From Paenibacillus oralis (GTDB lineage Bacteria; Bacillota; Bacilli; Paenibacillales; Paenibacillaceae), in contig NZ_RRCN01000001.1 in assembly GCF_003863965.1 (NCBI RefSeq), positions 4,608,304 through 4,672,303 of the forward strand: a stretch of DNA of 64,000 bases, given 5' to 3'. The notes beneath the pieces were generated by a model. The model did no database searches, was not told the origin of the DNA, and was given only the letters and a program-made list of their open reading frames with translations. Shown here piece by piece: positions 41,212-49,774 of the stretch. Within the stretch, counting starts at the first letter, position 1; the number at the start of each line of letters is the position of its first letter. The translations under genes were made by a program, and so were the position numbers.

Positions 41212-42971
41212 CAACCAGAGCTTATACGAAGGATTACCCCAGGCCGCAATTCGTCAGGGAGCATTGGCTCAATTTGAACGGCGAATGGGACTTCCGTTTC
41301 GACGACAACAATGTCGGCGAGCAGGAGAAGTGGCCGGAACAGTTTGCGGGAACGCATACGATTACCGTTCCTTTTACGTACGAAACGCAGGCGAGCGGGA
41401 TCGGCATCGAGGAGTTCCACCCGCAGGTATGGTACGGCAAAACGGTTCATATTCCGAAGGAGGCTGGAGGCAAGCGGGCGATCCTGCACTTTCAGGCGGT
41501 GGATTATATCGCCAAGGTATGGATCAACGGCAGGATGGCTGGCAGCCATCAAGGAGGGTACGCGGCTTTTTGCTTCGATATCACCCCTTATCTGGTTTTC
41601 GGGGCAGACAATCAAATTACGGTAAAAGCGCAGGATAGCGACGATTGCACACAGCCGCGGGGCAAGCAGCGTTGGACCAAGGACAGCTTCGAATGCTTTT
41701 ATGTCCAAACAACCGGCATTTGGCAGACAGTTTGGCTGGAGTTTGTAGAGGAGCAGCGGCTGGACGCAGTCAAAATCACGCCGGACATCGACCGCTCCAT
41801 GGTCCGTTTCGATTACCGGATCAGCGGCGCCCGAAAGGCCGGCGATTTGCGGGTGGAGGCGATGGTGACGCTGAAGGGCAAACCGGTGAAGCGCGTCGCC
41901 TTGCTGGCGGATCGCCCGAACCTGTCGGTGGAAGTCGATTTGGTGCATGAGGCGAACGGGCCGTGGAAGAAATGCCTCTGGTCGCCGCAGCATCCGAATT
42001 TGTATGACGTGGAATTTGTGCTGTACGAGGCGGATCGGGTGGTTGACCGGGTTTTTTCCTATTTCGGGATGAGAAAGATTTCGATTGAGAACAGCCAGGT
42101 GCTGCTAAACAATGCGCCGATCTATCAAAGATTGATTTTGGATCAGGGGTATTGGACGGAGAGCCATTTAACGCCGCCCAGCGAGGAAGCGATCATTGCC
42201 GACATCGACCGGATGCTGGAAATGGGCTACAACGGTGTGCGCAAGCATATGAAAATCGAGGATGCCCGATTTCTCTATTGGTGCGACGTTAAAGGGCTGC
42301 TGGTCTGGTCGGAAATGGCGGCGACCTTCGAATTTCACGACCGCGCGGTCGCGGCGTTTACGAAGGAATGGCTGGAAATCGTCGATCAGCAGTATAATCA
42401 TCCCAGCATCATCACCTGGGTGCCGTTCAACGAATCGTGGGGCATCCCGTCCATCCTCCGCGATGCGAGGCAGCAGAAATTTACTGAGGGCATCTACCAT
42501 CTCACCAAAGCGCTCGATCCCTACCGTCCGGTCATTACCAACGACGGCTGGGAGCATACCGTTTCCGATATTTTGACGCTGCATGATTACGTCGAAACGG
42601 GCGACGGTTTTTTGCGGCGGTACAAAGACAACAAGGATGCTATCGTAAATAGGGAAACCACCTGCAACCACTGGAAATACGCTTTGGCCGAAGGCTACGG
42701 GTACCGCGGGCAGCCGATCATCATCAGCGAATTCGGCGGAATCGCTTTTAGGTCGGACAAAGGCTGGGGTTATGGCCGCCAGGTCGCAACAGAAGCGGAA
42801 TTCCTCGAACGGTTCGAAGGCCTGACCCGGGCGATCAAAAGCGTGGATTATATTTGCGGCTACTGCTACACCCAGCTTGCCGATGTACAGCAGGAAATCA
42901 ACGGACTCCTGACGGAGGACCGCAAGCCGAAAATCCCGCTTGCCAAAATTAAAGAGATCAATTTGGCCTGA
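41208..42971 (+). CDS. GH2 family glycoside hydrolase
   Basis: Cytoplasmic exo-glycosidase of family 2, 587 residues, in which the sugar-binding (about 1-170), immunoglobulin-like (about 170-270) and TIM-barrel domains are visible. The acid/base Glu is in WVPFNESWGIPS near residue 408, the nucleophile is in PIIISEFGGIAF near residue 508, and RPQFVREHWLNLNGEWDFRF opens the sugar-binding domain. The GTG start overlaps the GH51 stop, and AGGAGG is inside the GH51 end, so the two are co-translated. Family 2 includes beta-galactosidases, glucuronidases and arabinopyranosidases; the position suggests action on arabinan or arabinogalactan pieces, but the specificity is open. Confidence 0.88.
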   Translation: MTTRAYTKDYPRPQFVREHWLNLNGEWDFRFDDNNVGEQEKWPEQFAGTHTITVPFTYETQASGIGIEEFHPQVWYGKTVHIPKEAGGKRAILHFQAVDYIAKVWINGRMAGSHQGGYAAFCFDITPYLVFGADNQITVKAQDSDDCTQPRGKQRWTKDSFECFYVQTTGIWQTVWLEFVEEQRLDAVKITPDIDRSMVRFDYRISGARKAGDLRVEAMVTLKGKPVKRVALLADRPNLSVEVDLVHEANGPWKKCLWSPQHPNLYDVEFVLYEADRVVDRVFSYFGMRKISIENSQVLLNNAPIYQRLILDQGYWTESHLTPPSEEAIIADIDRMLEMGYNGVRKHMKIEDARFLYWCDVKGLLVWSEMAATFEFHDRAVAAFTKEWLEIVDQQYNHPSIITWVPFNESWGIPSILRDARQQKFTEGIYHLTKALDPYRPVITNDGWEHTVSDILTLHDYVETGDGFLRRYKDNKDAIVNRETTCNHWKYALAEGYGYRGQPIIISEFGGIAFRSDKGWGYGRQVATEAEFLERFEGLTRAIKSVDYICGYCYTQLADVQQEINGLLTEDRKPKIPLAKIKEINLA

Positions 42972-43100
42972 AACAAGAATTTATAAAATTTCCGGCGGGG
43001 TAGAGGAGGATGCGCAGGTAGAGAGGAGCGGAGAAGAGGAATCTGGAGGCTAAGGGACTCCAGAGCCGTTATTTGAGGAAAAACGAAGGTTTGCAAAATG

Positions 43101-43233
43101 TAACGGACACAGAAGACCTTATTCACCTCAAATCGGCCTGGATGAACGGGTTTAGAGCGAAATAGGGTCGTGTGTGTCCGTTAGGCTGGGAAATACCCGG
43201 GAAATGGGCGGATAAGGTCGCTGGTGTCCGTTA
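43101..43233. repeat. intergenic short-repeat cluster, family C
   Basis: Three copies of a 23-nt unit of the form AATA(A/G)GGTCGNNNGTGTCCG followed by TTA: two direct (43161-43183, 43212-43233) and one inverted (43101-43123, starting TAACGGACAC). The unit ends are nearly identical, while the inner bases vary. They occupy the gap behind the GH2 operon. Nothing coding is visible in the rest of 42972-43336 apart from the terminator. Confidence 0.7.
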
Positions 43234-43284
43234 GACCCTCCCGCGCATCCAAGGTATGGGATTAAACGATTAAACGGCAAAGGA

Positions 43285-43307
43285 CCTCGCCAGCGGCGAG
43301 GTTTTTC
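43285..43307 (+). terminator. intrinsic terminator in front of the sugar-acid regulator
   Basis: CCTCGCC-AGC-GGCGAGG followed by TTTTTCTT. A compact perfect stem, insulating the arabinan operon from the regulator gene downstream. Confidence 0.85.
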
Positions 43308-43336
43308 TTAATTGTTGCGCGTTTAGCTGTAAGTTA

Positions 43337-43366
43337 TTGAAACAGTACGTTCATCTTGTTTATAGT
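43337..43366 (+). promoter_or_regulatory. sigma-A promoter of the PrpR-N/AAA+ regulator
   Basis: TTGAAA (43337-43342), 18 bp and TATAGT (43361-43366), 42 bp before the GTG start at 43409. The TTG of this -35 box also begins the longest open frame, which would be a wrong start. Confidence 0.6.
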
Positions 43367-43408
43367 GTAACTAGGAAATGTTTATCTCTGAAACAGAGGA
43401 TGATGGAC

Positions 43409-45184
43409 GTGAAGGTGCTGGCGATTGCGCCGTATGAAGGATTGAAGGAAATGATTCTCGGCTTGGCGGAAGGCCAGGATATGGAGCTGAGGGTGGAAAC
43501 CGGGGATTTGCAGCAGGGGTTGAAATATGCCGAGGAAGCGGCGAGTAGCGGGACGGATATCATTATCAGCCGCGGCGGCACGGCCAAGCTGATCCAGTCC
43601 AGGGTCGCCATTCCTGTCGTTGAGATTGAAGTGTCCGGCTACGATATGCTGAGGGTGCTGACGCTTGCCAAAGGATATCCCGGCAAGGTGGCGATCGTGG
43701 GCTTCGCCCAGGTGGTCGCCGGCGCGGCGGCGGTGTGCGAGGTGCTGGATATGAAAATTTCCTCCTACACGGTTCAGGATGAATCCGGGGTTGGCCAGGT
43801 GCTGCAGGAGCTGCGGGAGCAGGGGTATCAGATTATCGTCGGGGACGTCATTACCGTCAAGGAAGCGGAAAAGCTGGGTTTGATCGGTTTTCTGCTGACC
43901 TCAGGCAAAGAGAGCGTGCTGCGTTCCTTCCAGCAGGCGCGGAAGTGGCATGCGCTGTTTGAAGCGTGCAAACGGGAATACGGCATGGCCTACCAGGTGC
44001 TTCAGGCAGAGCAGGCGGGGGTGGCTGTTTATGACCGCGAGCAGCGGCAGGTGTTCGGCAATCCGTATTTCAACCGGCAGATTGCCCCTTTTATGGATTC
44101 TGAAAAAATAGGGCGTATCGTCCGCGAGATCCTAACGGAGGGTACGTTCCATACCATGCTGGAGCAGGCGGAGCGAATCTGGCGGGTCAGCGGTTACCCG
44201 CTGCCGGGCCCGGACGGGCCATTGGCCGTATTGCGGATCGCGAGCGGCAAAAGCCGGGATGAGCTCAGGCTGCGGGGGGCTTCCCTTGTACCGGCTGAGG
44301 CCGGCTTTCGCGCGGCGCAGGTGGCCGGCAACATCGTCAGCCATAACAGCAATATGAGGCATGCGCTGGACAAAGCCCAGAGCTATCGCGATCAGCAGCT
44401 TTCCGTCTGGATTTCCGGGGAAAAAGGGACAGGCAAAGAGCTGCTGGCTCAGTTTATTCATTTTGGCGGCGAAAGAGGGCTGCGGCCGTTTCTGAAAATC
44501 GAATGCGGACTGGCTTCACAGGATCTGTGGGACATGCTGCTGAATGAGGAGCGGAATGAGGAACTGTTCGGCAGTCTTGGGCGTGGCACTGTATTTTTGC
44601 GCGACATTGACGGCCTTGGTGAAGCTGAGCAGAAGGGATTGGCGGACTATCTGGACAAGCATACGCCTGCTTTTCAATGGATTGTGTCCTCCAGGGAGGA
44701 CATTCTGGAGCGGACCGAGAGCGGCGGATTCAGCGCGGAGCTGTATTACAGGCTGGCGGAAGTCACGCTGCCGCTGCCTTCGCTGAGGGAGCGCAAGGAG
44801 GATATTGAAGGCCTCTCTCTGCTGTACATCAACGAATATAACGCCAAGTACGGCAAGCAGGTGGCCGGGCTCAGAGATGAAGCGAGAGAGGCGCTCGAAC
44901 GGTTTGAATGGCGCGGCAATATTCATCAGCTGCGGCAGGTGATCGAAGAAGCCGTGCTGCTTGCCAAAGGATTGTATATTGAGCAGGGGGAAATCAGCGA
45001 GGTGTTGTCCACCAGACGGATGCGGACCGAATACGGGAAACCGGATTTTGATCTCAGCGGAACGCTGGAGGAAATTGAGCAGCGGATTATCCAGCAGGTG
45101 TTGATGGAGGAAGGAATGAATCAGGTGAAAACCGCCGAACGCCTGGGCATCAGCCGGACCACGCTGTGGAGGAAAATAAAGTAA
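43409..45184 (+). CDS. PrpR-N domain/AAA+ transcriptional regulator without the sigma-54 GAFTGA loop
   Basis: Probable regulator of the following six genes. The GTG at 43409 is chosen since AGAGGA is 8 bp upstream and the longer frame begins in a promoter. Of 591 residues, about 1-175 are a PrpR N-terminal sensor (IIISRGGTAKLIQ near 53), 180-290 a PAS-like region, 310-500 an AAA+ domain (Walker A ISGEKGTGKELLA), and the end a Fis-type helix-turn-helix (KTAERLGISRTTLWRKIK). The GAFTGA loop that contacts sigma-54 is missing: the sequence runs from EELFGSLGRG straight to TVFLRDIDG, and the Walker B acidic pair is altered to RD. It should act through sigma-A, like TyrR-type relatives. Confidence 0.82.
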   Translation: MKVLAIAPYEGLKEMILGLAEGQDMELRVETGDLQQGLKYAEEAASSGTDIIISRGGTAKLIQSRVAIPVVEIEVSGYDMLRVLTLAKGYPGKVAIVGFAQVVAGAAAVCEVLDMKISSYTVQDESGVGQVLQELREQGYQIIVGDVITVKEAEKLGLIGFLLTSGKESVLRSFQQARKWHALFEACKREYGMAYQVLQAEQAGVAVYDREQRQVFGNPYFNRQIAPFMDSEKIGRIVREILTEGTFHTMLEQAERIWRVSGYPLPGPDGPLAVLRIASGKSRDELRLRGASLVPAEAGFRAAQVAGNIVSHNSNMRHALDKAQSYRDQQLSVWISGEKGTGKELLAQFIHFGGERGLRPFLKIECGLASQDLWDMLLNEERNEELFGSLGRGTVFLRDIDGLGEAEQKGLADYLDKHTPAFQWIVSSREDILERTESGGFSAELYYRLAEVTLPLPSLRERKEDIEGLSLLYINEYNAKYGKQVAGLRDEAREALERFEWRGNIHQLRQVIEEAVLLAKGLYIEQGEISEVLSTRRMRTEYGKPDFDLSGTLEEIEQRIIQQVLMEEGMNQVKTAERLGISRTTLWRKIK

Positions 45185-45197
45185 CTAGCTAAACAGG

Positions 45198-45230
45198 ACA
45201 ACATGTTTCATAATGAAACATGTTGTTTTT
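45198..45230 (+). terminator. intrinsic terminator after the regulator
   Basis: ACAACATGTTTCAT and ATGAAACATGTTGT form a perfect 14-bp inverted repeat around a single A, followed by a run of Ts. The near-complete symmetry means it could double as a protein-binding palindrome. Confidence 0.75.
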
Positions 45231-45253
45231 AATTTGAACATTTTATCAAAAGG

Positions 45254-45304
45254 TGTTGTTAAATTGAACAACAAGGACTATAATCACATTTGAAAGCGCT
45301 TGTA
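45254..45304 (+). promoter_or_regulatory. promoter, palindromic operator and cre of the sugar-acid operon
   Basis: TTGTTA (45256-45261), 17 bp and a perfect TATAAT (45279-45284) make a sigma-A promoter. The near-palindrome TGTTGTT-N6-AACAACA (45254-45273) overlaps the -35 and is a candidate target of the regulator at 43409. TGAAAGCGCTTGTA (45291-45304), one mismatch from cre, lies at the start point. No -24/-12 sigma-54 element is visible. Confidence 0.65.
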
Positions 45305-45358
45305 TATGAACACAGTTCAATTCTGAAACAGGAACACTTGAATATAGGAGGCTAAATC

Positions 45359-46240
45359 ATGGAATTCAAAGGCATTATTCCCGCCATGCTGACTCCTTTG
45401 ACGGAAGAGCAGCAAGTGAATGAACAGGTTGCTCGCCAGCTCACGCGGCGGATGATCGATGCAGGTGTTAACGGTGTGTTTGCACTCGGAACGAACGGGG
45501 AGTTTCATCTGTTGGATGAACAGGAGAAACTGAAGCTGGCTCAAATCGTTGTGGATGAGGTGAACGGCACGGTTCCCGTCATCATGGGCAGTGGAGGGAA
45601 CGCAACCGCGGACGTCATTGGACTATCGAAGAAAATGGAAGAGCTTGGCGCAGATGCCTTGTCGGTCATTACCCCGTTTTTTATTGCTCCTTCACAGGAG
45701 GAGTTGTACGTCCATTTTGCCAAAATCGCCGAATCTACTGCGCTGCCGGTACTCCTGTACAACATTCCTTCACGCACAGGCGTTCATTTGGAAGCGGATA
45801 CGGTGGCGCGGCTGGCCAAAATCCCCAACGTTGTCGCCATTAAAGACAGCAGCGGCAAGTTTGAGAACATTCAGCAGTATATTCAGGCCACGCAAGGCGA
45901 AGATTTTTCCGTGCTGGCAGGCACCGATTCCCTGATTCTGCAGACGTTAAACGCCGGAGGAAGCGGAGCGGTGGCGGCTACGGCCAACATGCTGCCTGAG
46001 GTCGTCGTGTCCATTTACCAGAACTGGCTCAAGGGGGATCTCGAAGCAGCGCAGAAGGCCCAGGACCTGCTGAATCCGCTGCGCGATACGTTCAAATACG
46101 GCACCTTGCCGTCCGTGCTGAAGAAAGCGGTGGAATTGTCCGGCATTCCTGTCGGTCCGCCGAAACTGCCGGTCAGCGAGCTGTCCGGCGAGGCCCTGGC
46201 GATTGTACAGGAGATGGTCAGCAGCTACAAGCTGAGATAA
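45359..46240 (+). CDS. DapA-family (dihydrodipicolinate synthase-like) aldolase/lyase
   Basis: A class I aldolase of the DHDPS/N-acetylneuraminate lyase superfamily, 293 residues. The Schiff-base Lys is in NVVAIKDSSGKFENI near residue 160, the catalytic Tyr is in PVLLYNIPSRTGV near residue 132, and the carboxylate-binding GTNGEFHLLDEQEK is near 44 (true DapA has GTTGE here). The altered GTNGE and the operon context argue against lysine synthesis and for a sugar-acid or keto-acid substrate that is cleaved to pyruvate plus an aldehyde. AGGAGG precedes the ATG. It is the first structural gene of the operon. Confidence 0.85.
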   Translation: MEFKGIIPAMLTPLTEEQQVNEQVARQLTRRMIDAGVNGVFALGTNGEFHLLDEQEKLKLAQIVVDEVNGTVPVIMGSGGNATADVIGLSKKMEELGADALSVITPFFIAPSQEELYVHFAKIAESTALPVLLYNIPSRTGVHLEADTVARLAKIPNVVAIKDSSGKFENIQQYIQATQGEDFSVLAGTDSLILQTLNAGGSGAVAATANMLPEVVVSIYQNWLKGDLEAAQKAQDLLNPLRDTFKYGTLPSVLKKAVELSGIPVGPPKLPVSELSGEALAIVQEMVSSYKLR

Positions 46241-46275
46241 ACATTAGAGACAGATCATGGGAAGGAGAGTTAACG

Positions 46276-47460
46276 ATGCAGGTATTGTATCAGTTTCAGA
46301 CAGCAGCCAAAATCATCGCCGGCAGAGATAGCCTTTACACTTTGGGCGAGCATTTGGACTCAGTGGCTGCCGGAATCCGCAGCGCTTTGGTTGTGACGCA
46401 GCCGTTTATCCAAAGCTCCGGTATTCTGGACGGCTTGCTAAATCAGCTCATGGAGAAGGGAATTCAGGCGCAGGTGACGCTGGATGTTTTGCCGGAGCCA
46501 ACGCTGGAAAACATTGAAGAGGTATATAGAGACACGCTGGGAGCGGCGGGCGCAAGCGTGGATGTCATTATCGGCATCGGCGGCGGCAGCGTGCTGGACG
46601 CGGCCAAAATATTGTCCGTGCTGCCGGCCAACGGCGGATTTATCCGCAGCTTCCTGGGCACGAACCTGATCAAACAGGCGGGCATTCCAACAGTGCTCAT
46701 CCCTACGACATCGGGAACCGGCGCCGAGGTGACTCCAAATGCGATTGTGACGATTCCGGAGGAAGAGTTGAAGATTGGTGTGGTCAGCCCCTATCTGCTG
46801 CCGCAGCTTGTCATCCTTGATCCGATGGTGACGCTTGGTCTGCCGCAGGCGGTAACCGCCGCCACCGGTATGGACGCCTTTACGCATTCGCTTGAATCCT
46901 TTATTTCCAACAAGGCGAATCCGATCAGCGATATGTTTGCACTGGAGTCGATCCGCCTTATCGCCTCCAGCATTCTTGAGGCATACCATCACGGTTCATC
47001 CATTGAGGCAAGAGAGAACATGCTGCTTGGCTCGATGTACGGCGGCATGGCGCTGACCAGCGCCGGAACGGCTGCGGTGCATGCTCTGGCCTATCCGCTT
47101 GGCGGCAAATTCAAGATTGCCCACGGGGTGGCGAATTCCATGCTGCTGCCGCATGTGATGGAATTCAACATGGACGCGGCGGCTCCCCGCCTGAGAATCG
47201 CCGGGGCGGCGATGGGCCTGGATGTGAACGGGCTGTCCGAACAGCAAGCCGCGGAGGCCGTCATCCGGCGCATTGCCGAGTGGACGCAGGAGCTGAACAT
47301 CCCGCAAAATCTGCAGCAGTACGGCGTATCCGAGGAAGATGTCGAGGAGCTGTCATTCTCCGCAGCGAAGGTTACCCGGCTGCTGAACAACAATCCGAAG
47401 CCGGTCAGCGTGGAAGACATGAAAGTGATCTACCGCAAGCTGCTCCCGCAAAGCTCCTGA
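46276..47460 (+). CDS. iron-containing (group III) alcohol dehydrogenase
   Basis: NAD(P)-dependent oxidoreductase of 394 residues. The nucleotide-binding GIGGGSVLDAAK is near residue 97, the signature IPTTSGTGAEVTPNA near 138, and metal-ligand His residues lie in AVHALAYPLGGKFKIAHGVAN near residues 257-277 (with an Asp in the MDAFTHSLES region near 200). In this operon it could reduce the aldehyde released by the DapA-like enzyme or oxidise an alcohol substrate. It follows the aldolase by 35 bp with GGAAGGAG as ribosome site. Confidence 0.88.
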   Translation: MQVLYQFQTAAKIIAGRDSLYTLGEHLDSVAAGIRSALVVTQPFIQSSGILDGLLNQLMEKGIQAQVTLDVLPEPTLENIEEVYRDTLGAAGASVDVIIGIGGGSVLDAAKILSVLPANGGFIRSFLGTNLIKQAGIPTVLIPTTSGTGAEVTPNAIVTIPEEELKIGVVSPYLLPQLVILDPMVTLGLPQAVTAATGMDAFTHSLESFISNKANPISDMFALESIRLIASSILEAYHHGSSIEARENMLLGSMYGGMALTSAGTAAVHALAYPLGGKFKIAHGVANSMLLPHVMEFNMDAAAPRLRIAGAAMGLDVNGLSEQQAAEAVIRRIAEWTQELNIPQNLQQYGVSEEDVEELSFSAAKVTRLLNNNPKPVSVEDMKVIYRKLLPQSS

Positions 47461-47470
47461 AGGTGATGGC

Positions 47471-48754
47471 ATGAGGATAGCAGTCATTGCCGACGACCTG
47501 ACTGGCGCCAGTGATTGCGGGGGACAGCTCGTCCATTACGGCCTGCAGGTGTCGGTCGTCCTGGGGCGGCGGGAGCCAAATCCGCTTCCGAACGAAGCGG
47601 TGATCCTGAATACGGACAGCAGGTCCCTGTCCGGGGAAGAAGCCTACCGGACGGTTCAGGAAGCATGCCGGCAAATCCGCAATGAGCCCTTTGACGTGCT
47701 GTACAAAAAAATGGATTCCACCATGCGCGGGAACGTGGGGCAGGAGATCAACGCGGTATATGACGTGTTTGAGCCGGATTTTGTCATCATTGCTCCGGCT
47801 TATATCGGGAATGGACGGCAGGTGATCGACGGGATTCATTATGTGAACGGCATAAAGCTGCATGAAACGGAAGCTGCTCATGATCCCAAGACGCCGGTGC
47901 AGGAATCGCGCCTGGTCAAGCTGATCGGCGATCAGGCGCAGCGGAAGGTGGGACATCTGTCCAGAGCCGATCTGGAGCAGGGAACGGAGCATATCGCGGC
48001 CCGGATGGCTGCGTTCAAGGAACAGCAGATTGCCTATATCGTCGCGGATTCCACAACGGAAGCCCACATGGAGGCGATCGTGAAGCATATCACGCCGCTA
48101 TCCTATTCGGTCATTTGGGCCGGCTCATCCGGGCTGATCCGGTATCTGCCCCAGGCCTACGGCTTGTCCCGCGTGCATACCGGGGAGGTCCTGCCGAGAT
48201 CGGAAAAGCCTGTCCTGCTGGTGGTCGGCAGCGTAAGCCCGGCCGGCCGCAGACAGCTGGAGCGGGTGCTGCAGGTGACCGGGGTGACGGGCATCGAAAT
48301 GGACGCAGTTCGGGTGATCAGCGGCGAAGCAGACATGGAGGCCGAAATGGAGAGGCTGCGGCGGCTGGCGGATGATGCCTTGGGAAAAAACAGGCATGTG
48401 GTGTTATTTTCGTCGGATAAAGTGGAGGAAACAAGAAGGGCCGGGCAGCGCTTCGGCTTTGGCCCAGTGGAGATCAGCAACCGGATCTCGATGGCGCTGG
48501 GGAAATGCGCCGCAGAGCTGGTGACTAGACACGGCCTGCAGCATCTGTTCCTGACCGGAGGAGACACGGCGCATCAGGTATTCCAAAGGCTGAACCTGCA
48601 TGAATTCCGGCTGCTGTCGGAGGTGGAGAACGGCATACCGCTTGGTAAACTTTCCGGAGAACAAGATATTTTCGCAGTCACCAAGGCGGGCAACTTCGGC
48701 TCGGAAGCTGTAATGGAGAAAGCGGTGCTGAAACTGCAAGGAGGGGCATTATGA
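47471..48754 (+). CDS. four-carbon acid sugar kinase (DUF1537, OtnK/DtnK-like)
   Basis: Kinase of the DUF1537 family, which phosphorylates tetronates such as threonate, erythronate or their keto forms with ATP at C4. The 427 residues contain the N-terminal sugar-binding motif IADDLTGASDCGG (residues 6-18), the KKMDSTMRGNVGQEI stretch near 78, and the C-terminal nucleotide-binding LFLTGGDTAHQVF near 358. The gene begins 10 bp after the dehydrogenase and overlaps the PdxA-type gene by ATGA. Together the kinase and PdxA form the core of known D-threonate-type pathways that yield dihydroxyacetone phosphate. Confidence 0.88.
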   Translation: MRIAVIADDLTGASDCGGQLVHYGLQVSVVLGRREPNPLPNEAVILNTDSRSLSGEEAYRTVQEACRQIRNEPFDVLYKKMDSTMRGNVGQEINAVYDVFEPDFVIIAPAYIGNGRQVIDGIHYVNGIKLHETEAAHDPKTPVQESRLVKLIGDQAQRKVGHLSRADLEQGTEHIAARMAAFKEQQIAYIVADSTTEAHMEAIVKHITPLSYSVIWAGSSGLIRYLPQAYGLSRVHTGEVLPRSEKPVLLVVGSVSPAGRRQLERVLQVTGVTGIEMDAVRVISGEADMEAEMERLRRLADDALGKNRHVVLFSSDKVEETRRAGQRFGFGPVEISNRISMALGKCAAELVTRHGLQHLFLTGGDTAHQVFQRLNLHEFRLLSEVENGIPLGKLSGEQDIFAVTKAGNFGSEAVMEKAVLKLQGGAL

Positions 48755-49749
48755 AACCAATTATCGGGATTACGATGGGCGACGCGGCGGGCGTCGGACC
48801 GGAGATTATCGTAAAGGCGTTAGGACATCGGGAAGTGTATGAGCAGTGCCGGCCGGTTGTGCTCGGGGACGCCAAGATCATGAAAAGGGCCTTGGATGTG
48901 ACGGGCTCTGATCTGGTGCTGGGCCCCGTGCATTCCATTCAGGAATGCCGGTTTGAGCCGGGAACGATCGATTGTCTGGATCAGAACCTGCTGCCGGAGG
49001 ATTTGCCCTTCGGCCAGCTTTCGGCGGCTGCGGGAGATGCGGCGTTCCAGTTCCTGAAGCGGTCGGTCGAGTTGGCCAAAGAAGGGGAGATCCAAGCGAT
49101 CTGTACAGCTCCGCTGAACAAAGAAGCCCTGCATATGGGCGGCCACCGCTATCCTGGGCATACGGAGATTTTGGCGGATTTGACCGGGACGGAAGACTAT
49201 TCCATGATGCTGTCCTCGCCCAAGCTGAAGGTGATTCATCTGACGACACATCAGGGGCTGATTGAAGCCATTCAGTCCATCACACCGGAACGGACTTATA
49301 AGGTGATCGCACTGGCTGATGAAACGCTCAAGCGCGCCGGATACGCGAACCCGCACATCGCCGTCTGCGGCATTAACCCTCATGCGGGCGAGAAGGGGCT
49401 GTTCGGCAACGGCGAAGAGGAAGCCCAGCTTGTACCGGGCATCGAAAAAGCGCGGGCGGAAGGCATTCATGTGGAAGGCCCGCTGCCGGGAGATACGGTG
49501 TTTTTCCGGGCCGTACGCGGAGATTTCGATATCGTGGTGGCCTGCTACCATGACCAGGGTCATATTCCGATCAAGGTGCTGGGCCTGGAGGAAGGCGTGA
49601 ACATTACGGTGGGCCTGAAAGGCGGCGTTATCCGCACCTCGGTGGACCATGGGACAGCGTTCGATATTGCCGGGCAGAACAAGGCGGATGAAGCAAGCCT
49701 GCTGGCCGCCATCCGTTCCGCTGCCGAGCTGGCGCCAAAGCGTTTATAA
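48751..49749 (+). CDS. PdxA-family 4-phosphotetronate dehydrogenase (PdxA2-like)
   Basis: NAD-dependent beta-decarboxylating dehydrogenase of the PdxA family, 332 residues. Key motifs are the N-terminal TMGDAAGVGPEIIVKAL, the metal-ligand His in HRYPGHTEILADL near residue 137, CGINPHAGEKGLFGNGEEE near 207 and CYHDQGHIPIKVLGLEEGVN near residue 264. It overlaps the kinase gene by 4 bp. In that pairing the expected reaction is oxidation and decarboxylation of a 4-phosphotetronate to dihydroxyacetone phosphate, and not the vitamin B6 pathway, since no pdxJ is present and DXP-dependent B6 synthesis is rare in Firmicutes. Confidence 0.87.
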   Translation: MKPIIGITMGDAAGVGPEIIVKALGHREVYEQCRPVVLGDAKIMKRALDVTGSDLVLGPVHSIQECRFEPGTIDCLDQNLLPEDLPFGQLSAAAGDAAFQFLKRSVELAKEGEIQAICTAPLNKEALHMGGHRYPGHTEILADLTGTEDYSMMLSSPKLKVIHLTTHQGLIEAIQSITPERTYKVIALADETLKRAGYANPHIAVCGINPHAGEKGLFGNGEEEAQLVPGIEKARAEGIHVEGPLPGDTVFFRAVRGDFDIVVACYHDQGHIPIKVLGLEEGVNITVGLKGGVIRTSVDHGTAFDIAGQNKADEASLLAAIRSAAELAPKRL

Positions 49750-49774
49750 GCTGAGATAAAGGAGGCAAATCAGG

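Noticed and set aside
39151-41214. 687-codon open frame antisense to the GH51 gene
   Set aside because: It is the complement of a high-GC coding region, has a low-complexity Arg/His-rich translation, no family match that I recognise and no ribosome site. The GH51 frame has clear catalytic motifs.
45240-45358. Sigma-54 promoter for the sugar-acid operon
   Set aside because: Expected because the regulator has an enhancer-binding-protein fold, but no TGGCA-N7-TGC element is present and a good sigma-A promoter is.
45359-46240. Lysine biosynthesis dapA
   Set aside because: The GTNGE variant and the catabolic operon with cre control argue for a different aldolase, though the fold family is the same.
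48751-49749. Vitamin B6 biosynthesis pdxA
   Set aside because: The overlap with a DUF1537 kinase and the sugar-acid operon fits the PdxA2 role better; no other B6 gene is nearby.
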